Assembly: GCA_037389465.1 (NCBI GenBank)
Contig: JAZARR010000078.1
Location: 4,462,501-4,526,500 of the forward strand
Length of the DNA stretch: 64,000 nucleotides
Direction of reading: 5' to 3'
Source of the DNA: Baylisascaris procyonis
Lineage: Eukaryota; Nematoda; Chromadorea; Rhabditida; Ascarididae
In this document: one piece after another, positions 37,225 to 50,400 of the stretch
Layout: each line of letters starts with the position of its first letter
How positions within the stretch are numbered: the stretch's first letter is position 1
Notes under the pieces: model-generated
The model's input: only the letters and a program-made list of their open reading frames with translations
The model's database searches: none
What the model was told of the DNA's origin: nothing
Translations under genes and position numbers: made by a program

Positions 37225-40200
37225 CAGTCTGCAGGATAGTTTTAAGGCATTGAAAACTATCCAGCTAACAACTGGATTGAGGCTTCAAAAATTAAAAAAG
37301 AGAACAAAACCACTAAAAGATGCATTCGTCTGCCGAAGGCAATTAATGGCAATGAAAAGTAAAACGTGAGAGCTGCCCCACTATTGCTCACCTCAGTGTG
37401 ATGTGACGCCAAAAATATTTGAAAGCCTTTCTGGGAAAGATTTAGAATGGGGAGGGGCGAAAAGCGCGTTGCCGACAAGCTTGTAAGCGGCTATAGGTTC
37501 GCTAACTAAAAGAGTTTAACCAAGCGAGAATTATCTGCACAACACGCTGAGTAATTAAGTTCTATAGTAGCGCCGCACATTAAACAACAACGCTTTGTAG
37601 GCGAACAAAAATAATTCTCTTATATGGCAAGTACCGGGTCGGTAAATGAGCCTCATATTAGTTCCATATGCTACGATAAGTTTCTAGTTATGAAAAGCTG
37701 ATTGAATACCGTTGCACTTTATTAATATATTGTCAACGCCATTGGCGCTGATTGCAGAATAGTATAGCAGTGAAGGATGTTGGCATAGATGCCGTGCAGA
37801 AGAAGATCAGTCGTTCGTGTACGATGAAGATGGATACCGAGGATCACCTATATCAGCTTGTCGAAACTGTTGTCTTGCTGCTCTTCTTCGGGAACAAATT
37901 TAGTAGTCATACAGCAATTCATTGATTTAAACGAATTAATAAATTTACGTACTTTTACGGAATGCGAACATGTTTGTTTCATAAGAAAAAGAGGAAATGT
38001 CAGGGACAGATTGTGGAAGTGCTTGTGGCAACTTTGCCGTCATGTTCTTTTACCATTCTGTCATGTCGATGTATTATCATATCGCCGTCGTGTCGTAGTT
38101 TTTTTCTTTTGAGTGACATGCTTCTATGTTTCTTTTACTTACTGCAGCAGCAAATACACAGATGGGGACACTGAGGCTTTCTACTGCTTACTCTGTCATT
38201 TTAACGCGAATGCACAAAAATCCACGAATTTTTGAATAAATTGTCTGCACAGTGGCCGTTATGATTATGACTTCATTGAAAATTTCTATTTCTTGAGACG
38301 TTAGTCCAAGGGAAGCCGAACGCCTATACAACTATTCAACTTCCTTTAAACCACATTTACTTCTGAATTTTATAAAAAAAATCCGGCAGGAGCTTCTTGA
38401 TAGCTGCTCTTTAATTGCGTCAATATGAGCCAAATAAATACTATTTGAAAAATTAGATTGGCTAAATTTATGTATGCCTTGAACTAAAAGAGAGAAAGGG
38501 AAATAGCAAATAAGCTGGCATCTATCTTATCGCTTTTGAGTTGGACATTCGGACGTGTTTTTTTTTTTCATCACTGCATTCAATTCAAATTAGACATATC
38601 GAGCATTCAGTGGTCAACACGCGATGGTACGGCTGCCGCTTGCATTGTTTTCTCGAATTGGTGGCAGCTGATTGATAAGAGTAAAGTGCATTTTACTGAA
38701 TATTCTCGAAACCCACCCAGTGAACGTAGCAATTCCAGCTTAATCAATAAAGAGGCTAATGATGCACCAAAAAAATAAGCTGAAGTATTAAAAGACTAGT
38801 AAGAACTAGCATAAGGAGTTAATTTCGCCTAAAGACTACGCAAACATAATCGCTAACTTCTCGAATTTGTTTTGTTGGATTGAGCATCAAAACGGAGAAA
38901 TGAATGATTTTTATACTCAATACGACTAAAACCCTCTGTTGATTATCTTATACAAAAAACATTCGACCTTCACTTTACGACATAAATAAATGACAATGAT
39001 AGAAGAAAATTATTATAATTGCAAGGAGGAAAATGCTGAGGGAGAGTTAAGAAGCTATCTTAATAGATATTTAATCTTTACTTCCAAAAGAACTCAAATT
39101 GCTAATTTTTGCGCAACTCCAATCAAATCTACCTTCAGCAATAATCCAATTGCTCACTCTAGGGAAACAAAACGTATTCGACGAGCACTGAGCCATTAAA
39201 TCTACTAAACATATTCGTTTACGCTATTTTAAATGAGCTTTGTGGCAAATTTTTCTTTTAGTCGCGAAGATGGATGTAACGCTAATTGATAGCATTTCTG
39301 TAGGAAAATATTATAGAAAAATCATTGGAAGAAAACTTGTTCAAATTGAGTGATACTTTGTACAATTACTTTTTTTTCATAACTTCTATAACAAATGTAT
39401 GAATTTTTCCTCATCAGATTTTTCATGTTTTTATCAAAAATGAAGTTGCGAGGAGAAATATGAACAATTTTGATTGCCGCCTAGTAAGCACTAATGCAAC
39501 GCTGTAAGGAATAACTTGAAATTGTTCAGAATAGTGCTTTCCCAAATGCCGAACTTGTGAATAATCAGCGATAAGATGAGATAACGAGATGAAATATGAA
39601 ACTTTTAATAGAGATTCCAACATAACAATTCATTCAGCGACCTTGCTATGCGCTATTCACTTTAATGTTGTCTTCATTAGGCATTCAAACGGAACAGTAG
39701 GCGAGAGGCTGTTTACTTGATCATAAACCGCCTTGCTACATTCCTCTATCGCTAACGATAATCGCTCAAAAAAGGGCCTCAGAAGTCAGCGAGTGAAAAT
39801 GCATTGATAATTTCGTTCAATAATAGCAAGTGAAGTAGAACATATCAGATTTAACTTGCACCTTGCTCTCTCATTACTGAAAATACTCTCAAACAAATAC
39901 AGAAGTTTCGATGCGAAATTGCGCATAGCTAATCGAAAAATTTTCAACACTGAGCTGTTCATATGATCGCATAAGTTCTGCTGCAGCCATATTTCTAACG
40001 AATCCATACAAATGATAATGGAAGAGCAAATTTTCATTCGCTATTATTGACTAATCAAATGTTGCAATTGTTAGAAGAAGTTTTAAAAAAACGTTAGATG
40101 TTTATTATTGCTAGATGTACGAAACAATTTTAGACATATTTGAAGATTGAAGCTATTTTAAAGAGAAGGCTCAATAAGGACGGCAACGCGTGACGTTTTA

Positions 40201-43200
40201 AAGATGTTTGATATGCAGCTTGCAAAGCAAAAAAGCTGAACATTAGATAGCTTTCTCTCTCTTGGGCTAGTCAATAAGTGGAGAGAAGCGCCAGATGTTG
40301 CTTGTTGGAAAAATCAATCGTAGTTTCGATGAGAGAGGCAGTGATGCTAACATAAGCACTTTTAAAGTGAGAACTTTAAACATACTTGTAAAAAGTACTT
40401 TGGGACAGCAACCTTTAAAAAGTGTGAAGCGGAAACTGGGCTGAATTTTCAGCTCAAAAATCACCTTAAAGATGCTCAACGCGATCTTTCAAAATCAAAA
40501 GAGGAGACGTTGCTTCGAAGTATCGAAAGCTTTATCAAGACAGGATCGTCCCAACTTAGAGCAACTCCTCATCTAAACAAAGCTATTTTATGTGCATTTC
40601 GAGGTTACCGTCTTTATTCATATATCAGCGAATTTATTCACTGCAAAAATTAAGCTCAACTCAACAAGCTTATTCCTCTCAATCCATGAATGTGACATTT
40701 ACATTCATAATCCCTGATAAATAGCTGAAAGCTTTTAAGCGAATATCTCGGTGACAAGGTGCAATATCCGCTCCTATTCTAGTAAAAATGCAGTAAAGTT
40801 AGTAGTCGTTCGGGCAAAGCGCATCGACTAATACAAAGGAAGCACTAATGCGTTGCCGGATTTCTATTAATCCGCAAAAGCGCAACTAACCGTAAAGAAC
40901 ACATAGAATGAGCGTATGAGAGTCATCGAAATTCGAATCGAACTGCACCTTTTAATTGAATAACTAACAAAGTAGGCGTAATTAGGTTTTTTCATTAAGA
41001 AGCGACCTGACCCATCGTTTAACGAAGAATGTCTCAGGCCAATTCCATATTGATGAATGTTGATGGTAGTCGTCTTAAATGACTTGCTTCCGCTATGATC
41101 AATGGTTTCTTTTTCATGAACAGATAAAAAATATTGCAGTGTTTATAGTTGGTGATGAGGCAAAAAATAAGAGCACAAAAAATGAGAATTAAATTTAAAA
41201 AATATCAAATAGTATGCGTGGAAACGACTTTCAACGCAAAAACGCAAAATTTCACATTTTTTTGGCAACTCGTTTATTCACGGCATTTGATGCGAAATTA
41301 TTTGATGTCATTGAAATTCATTATTCGATAATCATTACAGAAATTACTTAAGATGTTTGATGAATTCGTTTTGACTATTGAAAATAGATAGAAAAGCACA
41401 ATGCATATCGAATATTTCTACGATGTTTGACTATTGTCAAGAGTGATGTTGCGATGAATCGCGAAATCATGCAATGACGTAAATAATGATTGCTTCAGGG
41501 CCCACTTTTAGAAAGTCAATGATTTTCGACCCCTCAGTACCAAAAAGCACAACGTACAAACGTTTTGCACTACGTGCCATACTTTTGCCTACAAACACAC
41601 CATAGTGTTGGTTGTTTCGACTCGGCACTAACTATATCAGTATGTTACTGTTGCGAAGGATTGTGTGTTGCTATGATGGACGGCATTTGTGCTTTCAGTG
41701 GCTACGATTATTTGAAATTACAGCCTTCCTATTTCCTTGTGTTGCTATTATCTATGTGCGTGATTCGTTACTCAGGTGTATACTTCGTTTGGTTTGTTGT
41801 AATGCATAAGAGGTTTAATTATTCCAATTGTGAGGTGTCAATGAGATGAGCATGCTGTTTGGTACCAAAAAGTCTAATTTCGAACACTGGTGAGGTGAAA
41901 AAAATTGCAACACGAATGGACGTTTCGTGAAAAAAGGATTATAGGCTGCCACATTTCACTTCAATTTCAAATTCACTCCAAAGGCGGAACCTTCAAGCTT
42001 CATTAGCGTTTTAAACAGTATCGATCGTGGAAGTGGCCGTTAGAAGCGTTGTTTTTTCTTGTCGAATTTTGCAAATATTTTTTCAAATTTTATCTAAGAG
42101 TTCGGCAAATCATACGAAATGTTATCGAATTGACTGAGAAATTTGTGGGACTTCTGTTATATAGGTATCAGTAATTTCATTCAGCTAAATTCTTTATTGA
42201 TGCGAGTGATCGATGAAGCAAAACTCATTCATTTATTTTTAAATTGTTGATTCAAAAATCGCGTAAATGAATGTTTGAGGTATTTAGTAGTATGCTATAA
42301 TGATTTCACTTCTTACTATATTCGTCTCTTTGTGCACCTATAACATCAGTGTGCTTTTACTTGTGCACGCCACTTCGTACCGATACATTTGCGCAATTGT
42401 GGGGGGTGTTTAGGCCATAACATATTGGGCGATTTGCACCGTGGAACTATAGAACACGAAGCATCCGCTGTGAAAGCGGTTAACTCGTAGACTATTCTAA
42501 GTTTTTATAAATCATGTCGGGATCTATGAAAAAGCTAGAACTGCAGCGTGAAGCGTGCATAGCGCAAGTGTCTCATAACATAGACGTCCAGATGTTTGAG
42601 CTATGAACACATATCAAAGGTTGCACATACATTTGCACTTTTTTCTTTTGGTCATTTTATCACTTTTTCATCCGTTCTTTATGCGTATGAGAAGAGCATA
42701 TGAGTGGCAATCATATGAAATTTGTAATATGACGCTTAGAGAAGCAAAAAAAAAAAAAAAGAATTTGCTAGCATATAGATGCGACTTTCCGATTTTTATC
42801 ACGTTGAGAACAAAAAAAAAAAAAACAACTAACCCGCAAACTAAAGAGTGACTCCACAAAACTTGATTCGCCTTTTGAGAGGAAGCATAGCTATAATTCG
42901 TCAATCAGATGAGGAGCATGCTTTGGCATTCTTATTGCGCCCGTCCAAGATTTTAATAAAAAATGATCTTGCATCCTCTCCTCAATATTGCGGTTCTAAT
43001 TGAAAATCAATCGAAAGCGCCCCACATAAAGGTGTTTTCTTGTGATCCAGCGCAACCGATCATAAATAAACGACAGACTTTTCGGTTCGAGATGGTGGAA
43101 ATATCAATTAAGTGCAAATACGTTAATGGCTAAACGTTGTTGAATAATTTGCGTTCAATATGACGTCATATATTTTCATTTATCTCTAAGATCTGACCTG

Positions 43201-45319
43201 TACAGAGTTCGGTTGCCCTTCTTCCTACCCCTCTTTTCGTTTTATTTTTTCTCATGAACTGTCAAGCATGCTTCTTACTCAGTTAAACCGAATGAATGGG
43301 TAAACTCAATCAGTGAAATAGTGGGACATGGCTATATGACGATCCTATGATAAATGATATCTGGCAAACTATATTTTTCCTGAAATATTATGAAAAAATA
43401 TTGCCATCTTCTTCCACACTCACGCATACACAAGTGAAATATTAGTACTTCTCCAGTTTTTCGGTTTCTTTCTCTCTCTCTCTCAAAATTTATTGCCCAT
43501 GAGCGAAATTCATAGAACGTTTGATGCCCCTAACAAGATATATCTCTTTACCTGATAATTCTCAATAACTTAAGCAAATAAGCCTCAAATTTGAAAGCAT
43601 ACAGAATAAAAGTGTAATATCACCTGATAAATTATATCGCAATTTCTTCACATTATCGATGAAACTGCGCTAAAAAATACGTTTCTCTCTTTTATTTCTG
43701 TTATTGTTTTTTCATTGAACAATTGAACGGAACGAAGAAAAAACTGAATATTATGATATGACGAATAAACATTAAGTCGATTTCATAGAAGACTAAAACA
43801 CTGCAAATGCATCGTATTCTTTATAGAACTCTGAACACATTCATTTTGCGAAATGGCGCTTTTAGATGGCTGCAATTTACACTTAGAGCCCAGCAATTGG
43901 CTTATTACAATCAAAGCAAATAGTAACGAAACAATATTGCTGGTTAACTACCTCATCAGATCCTATTCAATGCAATTATAGAAAGTTTTTCATTTAGTCG
44001 GGATGTAAAGCGCATTCCAACTACGGTGATTGCCTAAAACATCCCAAGTAAACATCCCAGTGCAAAATGAACTATTAAAGAAAACCTCGAAAAGCAGCAG
44101 TGGCTTTCAAGAATAGACAGTCTGCCACTACAATTACGATGGGAAGTTTTCTCTCATGGCTAACATTTTCTTCAGTGGTAAAAAGTGGCTCTACCTCTGA
44201 TATATTGATCTTTAGAAGTTTCTGAAAGGTGGGGATGAAAGATAGGAGAGCGGAAAAAGAGCAGAAATATATATAGGATTCAAGTAGAGCATAGAATTGG
44301 TCCTCAGTAGATTCCACACCTTTTTTGCTTAAGGATTTAATCCTATAAGGCTATTTCCTTGTGTTTAACTATCGAATAAGCCATTACTGCTGGACCATTG
44401 CATTTAAACAGCCATTCGGGCAAATATATATTCGCTTTTGATATCTCGCTATTGCGTCATCTATATTGTAAAGGATAATTTCAACTTATAGCTGTGAGCG
44501 CATAAAAAGAATTTCACGCCTAAGATAAATACGGAATTTATTTTGTGTTATTAGTTCGAGTACTATTTCTATGTAATTAGTTGAATTAGAGCCGATAATC
44601 GAAAAAAAAGATAATGATGGACGTGAGCCAATGAAGAAACAGAGTGATAGCGACAATCAATCATAAAAATCACGAGGATAGTTATGCGGAGAAAAAATCA
44701 TTTTAGAGGTGATCGCTTCTTTGGTATCGTTTCATCAGCTCACATTTTCAACGCAAAAACGACAAACATCATTTTATTTGCTAACTTCAGAAGGAATAAA
44801 CTGTATACAAACAAATCCTTGTCGGCTATATTTCCTGTCGGCCGAATATTTCCTCATTGCTGCTCACTTATATCCTCCAACGAGTGCCTAAGCAAAGATG
44901 GGGGGTGATTAGAGAACAGCTAAGATCAAAACCGAGACGACCGTCTCTATCCTCTACGCGATGGCGACATCCGATTATAGCCACTAGCACTCGTCCACCT
45001 ACAGCTTAAATTACATATATCTGAACCATTTGAACCCAAAGGACCACCAAAATTAAGACTGGGTTATAACAAAAGATGTTTTCTCTTACTTCTTACCACA
45101 GTTTCACGTTGCAAATTAAACGATTCCGATAAAGCAAATGAATTGTGTTGAAATGGTTCGATGTAACATACAGTTTTTGTATCCTTTGTAGATGCAGCCA
45201 TTTTAAGCTAGATTTTGCACAAAACAATAAGAGAACGTGCCAATTTATCTACTTGCAGCAGGGCAAATAACAACAAACGCGTGAAATGTAGCCGAAAGGA
45301 ATTGTGCGCAGTGGTTACG
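37225..45319. other. Gene-poor intergenic region
   Basis: About 8 kb without an exon I can support. All open frames are short and lack motifs. A short CT dinucleotide run occurs near 43472-43484, and A-rich homopolymers occur near 42747-42760 and 42814-42826. Downstream regulatory or 3' untranslated sequence of the gene at 45320 would lie at the right end. Confidence 0.35.
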
Positions 45320-46144
45320 CTACATTTGAAAGACTCGTTTACGACTGGCAGGATCAGTGACAAAGCGCAGTAGCCTCTGCCGCCTGGGATCGAATTCCTT
45401 CTGGACACGCATTTTCTCGGCCGCTTTCGCATTCCGCCATAGATACTGCACGAACAAACGTTTCTTGAAGCTCGGATTCCCATGCCTGTCGTCAGAGTTT
45501 ACTTTATCGATCATCGTTACGATGCGATGAAACGAGGTGCATGTACGCCAAAAGCTATAGAACCGTACCACCTTATATACATGCGAAAGTGGAACCTTCT
45601 CACCACAACCGCTGCTGTTACGAGAGCTCGCACCAGACAGCGAGCTGCGCGGTGTCGAAGATGAGGTCGACGCATGCATTGGCGACATCGGTGAGGAGCT
45701 AGATGCCGCTAGCCGTGCTGATATCACCTTACCTTTGGCCGTTATGCAATTCACTTTAATAAATTTGCGCATATCTTCTGAATAGAAGTATTTTGTCGGG
45801 CGACTTGTGTGTCTCCACCACTGGTCATCGCCCATTATATCGCCCATTCGAATTTTATCTCCATCCACAACAAAACAATAGTTGTCTTCGACCATAGTCG
45901 GCGGCACAATGCTACTCAGCATTGACTCAGGAGCCGACATGAGGTTTTCGAGCGCTGCTTCCGTTTGGACCGTGTCATGATGGACACTGTGCACAGGTAG
46001 CTCCTTGTGGTACAAGACGGGTTCCCCGTGTGAAAGCAGTGCCTCGGCCGATACACCCGAATCGACCAGTTCAAATGCGCCCAGGTCAATATCGTACATA
46101 GGCGGCGTAGGTGACTCGGACTCCGAGGAAGATTCCACACACAT
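45320..46144 (-). CDS. Intronless protein of unknown function, 274 residues
   Basis: A single open exon starts at ATG 46144-46142, 4 nt after a TTTCAG acceptor (46150-46149), and ends with a stop at 45320. The layout suggests that spliced leader is added directly before the start. The N-terminal 90 residues are acidic and Ser-rich. Residues about 92-145 form a compact, probably folded block with WWRH, SRPTKYFYSEDMRKF and KVISARLA. A Ser/Pro-rich linker follows. The last 90 residues are basic and aromatic (YKVVRFYSFWRTC, LFVQYLWRNAKAAEKMRVQK) and look able to form helices or bind nucleic acid. I cannot name the family. The mix of two conserved-looking blocks and a Ser-rich linker would suit a nematode-specific nuclear or regulatory protein, but that is inference. 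Coding status is well supported by length and composition. Confidence 0.8.
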   Translation of the reverse strand: MCVESSSESESPTPPMYDIDLGAFELVDSGVSAEALLSHGEPVLYHKELPVHSVHHDTVQTEAALENLMSAPESMLSSIVPPTMVEDNYCFVVDGDKIRMGDIMGDDQWWRHTSRPTKYFYSEDMRKFIKVNCITAKGKVISARLAASSSSPMSPMHASTSSSTPRSSLSGASSRNSSGCGEKVPLSHVYKVVRFYSFWRTCTSFHRIVTMIDKVNSDDRHGNPSFKKRLFVQYLWRNAKAAEKMRVQKEFDPRRQRLLRFVTDPASRKRVFQM

Positions 46145-46151
46145 TGGACTG
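46145..46151 (-). promoter_or_regulatory. Likely trans-splice acceptor for the gene at 45320-46144
   Basis: On the minus strand the sequence reads GGGAATTTCAG|TCCA before the ATG. No upstream exon with a matching frame was seen, so a spliced-leader acceptor is the likely role. Confidence 0.6.
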
Positions 46152-48701
46152 AAATTCCCTCATTTAGCTACTTTCGCGGTGTCTTTCTGAGTCTCATATT
46201 GCAATCATTCCCAACGAATGCAGACCTCATTTTGAAATTCACTGGGCTCTATCATTAAAAGAATGCTTGTTGAAATGTTCAAATAACACAATACATCAGG
46301 CTGAACCTCAATTGAAAAAAGTAATAGAGAATCTCTAGAAAAGTTCGAATCTCTTTAAAAAGACTTTCTTTGCGTAAAATTGCCCGATTGACTAGCCACA
46401 TTTATGCTTAACGGTCACTTAACAGTATTCTTCGCTAGTCTTGTAACGATAAGTTCGTGTGCCGCTCACTGTGTTGCGCGAACGTCTGTTGATACAGTAT
46501 GAAACTGAGCATTTTTTTAGTGTGCTAAAGTGTGGTCAAGAGCGATCGATATGCTCACAGTTTCTCGAGTTATGAGCAGAGAAACTTCTTTCGCCATAAC
46601 TACTCAAGAAGTTTGGTTTCACTTGTCGAAATCTCTATACGCTATAAGTTGGAGCCGCCCTAACGTGGGATACGACAAGTAGAGAAAGCGACGGAATATA
46701 TCGCATTCGCTAGTGCGCAAATGAACTGTGCAGAAAATTCAACAAAGTGAAACAAGCATCGACAACACTGCAGAAAAGAGATGACAGCAAACCGTGCGAG
46801 TGCGCCAAGTAACATATGCAAGCTGTGTCGCTCATAGCTGTGAATCCACAGTGAACGAGCCCGAAATCCATCGACCATTGAATGCGAATTGATAACAGCA
46901 CACCATGCGTTGATATTCGTTAGTGCGGTAATCCATATGGTTTGTAATAAACAGTGAAAAGTGCGCACTTGTAAGGACAGAACTTAGCTCTTCCTTTCAA
47001 ATTCCTACGATCCACGTTTAGCGTCTCTGACGGTCATCGTGCCTCTGTGCCATAAATTTTTGAACTCTTTATGTCGAAAGTCTCATTTCAGTTGTCGCCT
47101 TCACTATATCATCGTACATCCCTCATCAATTGACAATGAACGAAGTGAAAACACGCACAGGAAGATGAAGGCAAACACCGTGCTCAAATGCTGCTATTTT
47201 GAGAAGTAAAGCCTTTTTCAGCATAGCATTTTTTGCATAATAATTCTACGGTTCCGTTGTATTCCGTTGGTGATCGTTAAGCGGCAAATATTCCGGTGTT
47301 TAACTGCAATTATTCTCCACGATCACGATAATCGACGCTTAGCTAATCAGCAATATAGTCTCCACTCCTTATCCCCTTTCCCCACCTTTCCTTTCCATAG
47401 ATTCTTGCGTTTCTTTTCAGCCGTGGCAAAATGACTTAATCCGTTCGAAGTCGAGATTAAACATATATACACATTGCGTAATTTCGAGGGAGTGTTTAAT
47501 AAGAAGGATGTTTAGCCTCTGTACAAGTTTATCTATCATGTGAGGATCTTGCAAATATAAATTAGAATTTGATTTGAAAAGGGTGCATAAATAAACGATA
47601 GTTTCGAAGAAAACATTAAGAAAAAACATCAAGAAGAAAGGAAAAGTGATAGAATTGGCACACGAATGACGATAATATCAGCCAGCATTATGCATCTATG
47701 AGCTGTGCGATTCTGGAGGAATAAAATGATGCAGTATCACCTTCAAACTATTTTCCAAAAAAACAATATGCATCACATTGATCAGCTCATCGCAATGTCG
47801 AAGCAATATGCATAGCAATAGAACAACGAATTTAACAATATTGTTGTGCAAAAGATATGTGAAGTGCATCTCACTGCAAACTGTGTCCAATCATGTTCGT
47901 TAAATAAAGAGATTATAGAGTTATTCAGCATTCTCACATTATGAAGGCAATTACATCAGATGAAAGAGGCAAACCACAACTGTTCAAGTGCAAACACAAT
48001 GATGATGCATGCATTCTCATATTCCGTATTAAGTGAATGAATCAGTGGAAAAATCTTTTCTCCATTAAGATAAATTAAAATAGGTGATCTGTTTTGATAT
48101 CCGTAACATTTCTTGCCTTCTGTAGTTCAGAAAATTTGGCATATCACAGTTTCCGACTAAAAATCTCAGAGGTGAGTGAAATTTTTATGATAACTTTTAT
48201 AGACTTCGATATTTACTACCGGCTCACTTCTATAGGATAACAATAAGAAGAAGTTATATGTCATAACCATGAGTCCTGCCCCTCGATATCTAGCATCGCA
48301 TGGCGGCTTGGCTTAACACATATTCAGCAGGAGTGATGGTATTAATCTTTTAATTGTCGTTATTAAATGGAGCATCGTGTGCGCTTTGGATAATGTAATC
48401 GAGGAGCAAAACCCGTGGTGGAAGTGAATCATAGTGGAAACAACTCGGCGTGCACAGTCGGACATACCGTGCCAAAGGGGTGTTGTGCAAATAGCAGCCT
48501 ATTCCCCACCCCCCCCCCCAGAGCAAAATCCGATAATGCAAAAATCATGACAATAAAATTTGAGCTTATCGTTCTTTTATAAACTGCAATTTCGATCGCA
48601 TTTATCAAACTATATTCTACCTACGAAATTATGCAAAACTGAGGATACGCAAAAAAGTTTCGCGCTGAAAAAAAAAACAGAAAATATCAATTTCATTTAA
48701 C
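46152..48701. other. Intergenic region
   Basis: This lies between the intronless gene and the end of the TWK channel gene, both on the minus strand, and contains no supported exon. It should hold the promoter of the intronless gene and the channel's 3' untranslated region. A C-rich homopolymer occurs nearby in the channel terminal region, near 48507-48520 (plus strand). Confidence 0.4.
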
Positions 48702-50335
48702 TCATTGCATGCGCGCTTTTAAATAAGAGCGTAGAACTAACCTCACAGGATCCTCCTCTTCAACAAACGCCTCTCCTGCCTTGATTTCCGGCTCCGGTTT
48801 GGGGATCACAGTAGTAACCCCAGGAAGCTCGGGTGGAGAAAGCAACTGAGGCGAAGGTGGTTTTGAAGGCGGATTCACGCTGCAAAACTCAACACCTAAA
48901 TTTCCATCTGTATTCAGGTGATCTTGCGCGAGGATTCCGTTCACAACCTTAATGCTGTCTGCGTATCTCCTTGATGAATTTTTGGGATGTTCAGTTGGTT
49001 GACTGCTGCATTTCCAAATGATTTTATAAGGAACTTCCTCAACGAGTGAGCTCCGGCTTCTAGAAAGAGAAAGCAACACGGCAGCACTGTTCCTGGTAAA
49101 AATAGTCATCAAACAACTTGAGGAAAACGCATATAGAATAGCTTAAACAACTGCAACCAGATGACGATCAGTAAAACTGAATGTTATATCGAAAGAAATT
49201 AGCATTGTCTTTTGGCACACTATAGTAAATTTTCAAAAAGTAGAATTGAAGCGAATCCCTTCAGTAATACGCAATTATCAATGGATTTGTTTGCAAACGT
49301 GGAAGACTGGCATAATGTATCACATCATTGCCATAATGTCTATGTTTAAGAAAGATGCTAAATCGAAGAAAATTCCCACCTGACATACGGTTTGCAGTAT
49401 TCATCAAGCATTTTGATGTATGAGTCCCACTCTTCCATGCACGCAAGACCAACCGGCTGAAACAAAGGATGAGTCAAAGCTATACTGCGATTTTCATCAC
49501 TTCGCTATTCTAACAGCCGCAATTTTTAGTGATTCTTTAGTGGTCTATAGATACAATATTACCGAAAATGAACTTCCATGGGTAATTCAAAGCGATACGA
49601 CAAATGCTCTGGCAACAGAGCGTTGCTTAACAAAAGAGATCACAAATAGGCTAAATATCACGATTACGTTGAAGATTTTCTGTGATTACAAACTATCAGG
49701 CATTTTTCCTACTGTTTTCCCAGATTAGCAACGGTTCAATCACGATACAGATAAGTTATGCAAAACGATGCACATGCGTTTATCGCTTCCACGAGAGCAG
49801 ACTCAGAGATTAACGTGAAGGCCACATGCTCCCTCAGAGGCATGCTAGCACGAAGGGTCACATCAACGATCCGCATACACACTCTCAAGCAAACAGCTCC
49901 TTAATCTTAACGACATTCGAATATACCGATGAAGATAGCCGCTTAAATTGACTGCTAGCAAAAGCCACAACACAAGTACACATCATCTAACGATAATTGC
50001 GCAGACCATTTAGCAACACTCGCTCTGTAGGCAACAATGGTACCACTCCAATATCCAGCAGCCACATTGCTAAGATCCATTACGACTTAGATAGCAACTT
50101 TCCTCGCTAGCATTGGAGAGGACGTATGGTAATTTCGAATAGAAAATTTTCGCATGAAACCGGAGCTTTTTGTTCTACATTGCGGATGTGGTAGCGTTTC
50201 CGCTAATTCACCTTTTTCCCTGCAGAAAATACTCGCCTGTAAAATTTCTTAGTCAACATTGCGACCAGCACTCTTTGACTGTGGTTGGATGGCCATTTGT
50301 CATTTTATGTAACGAAACGCTTAGGTATTACAAGC

Positions 50336-50400
<65 letters not shown>

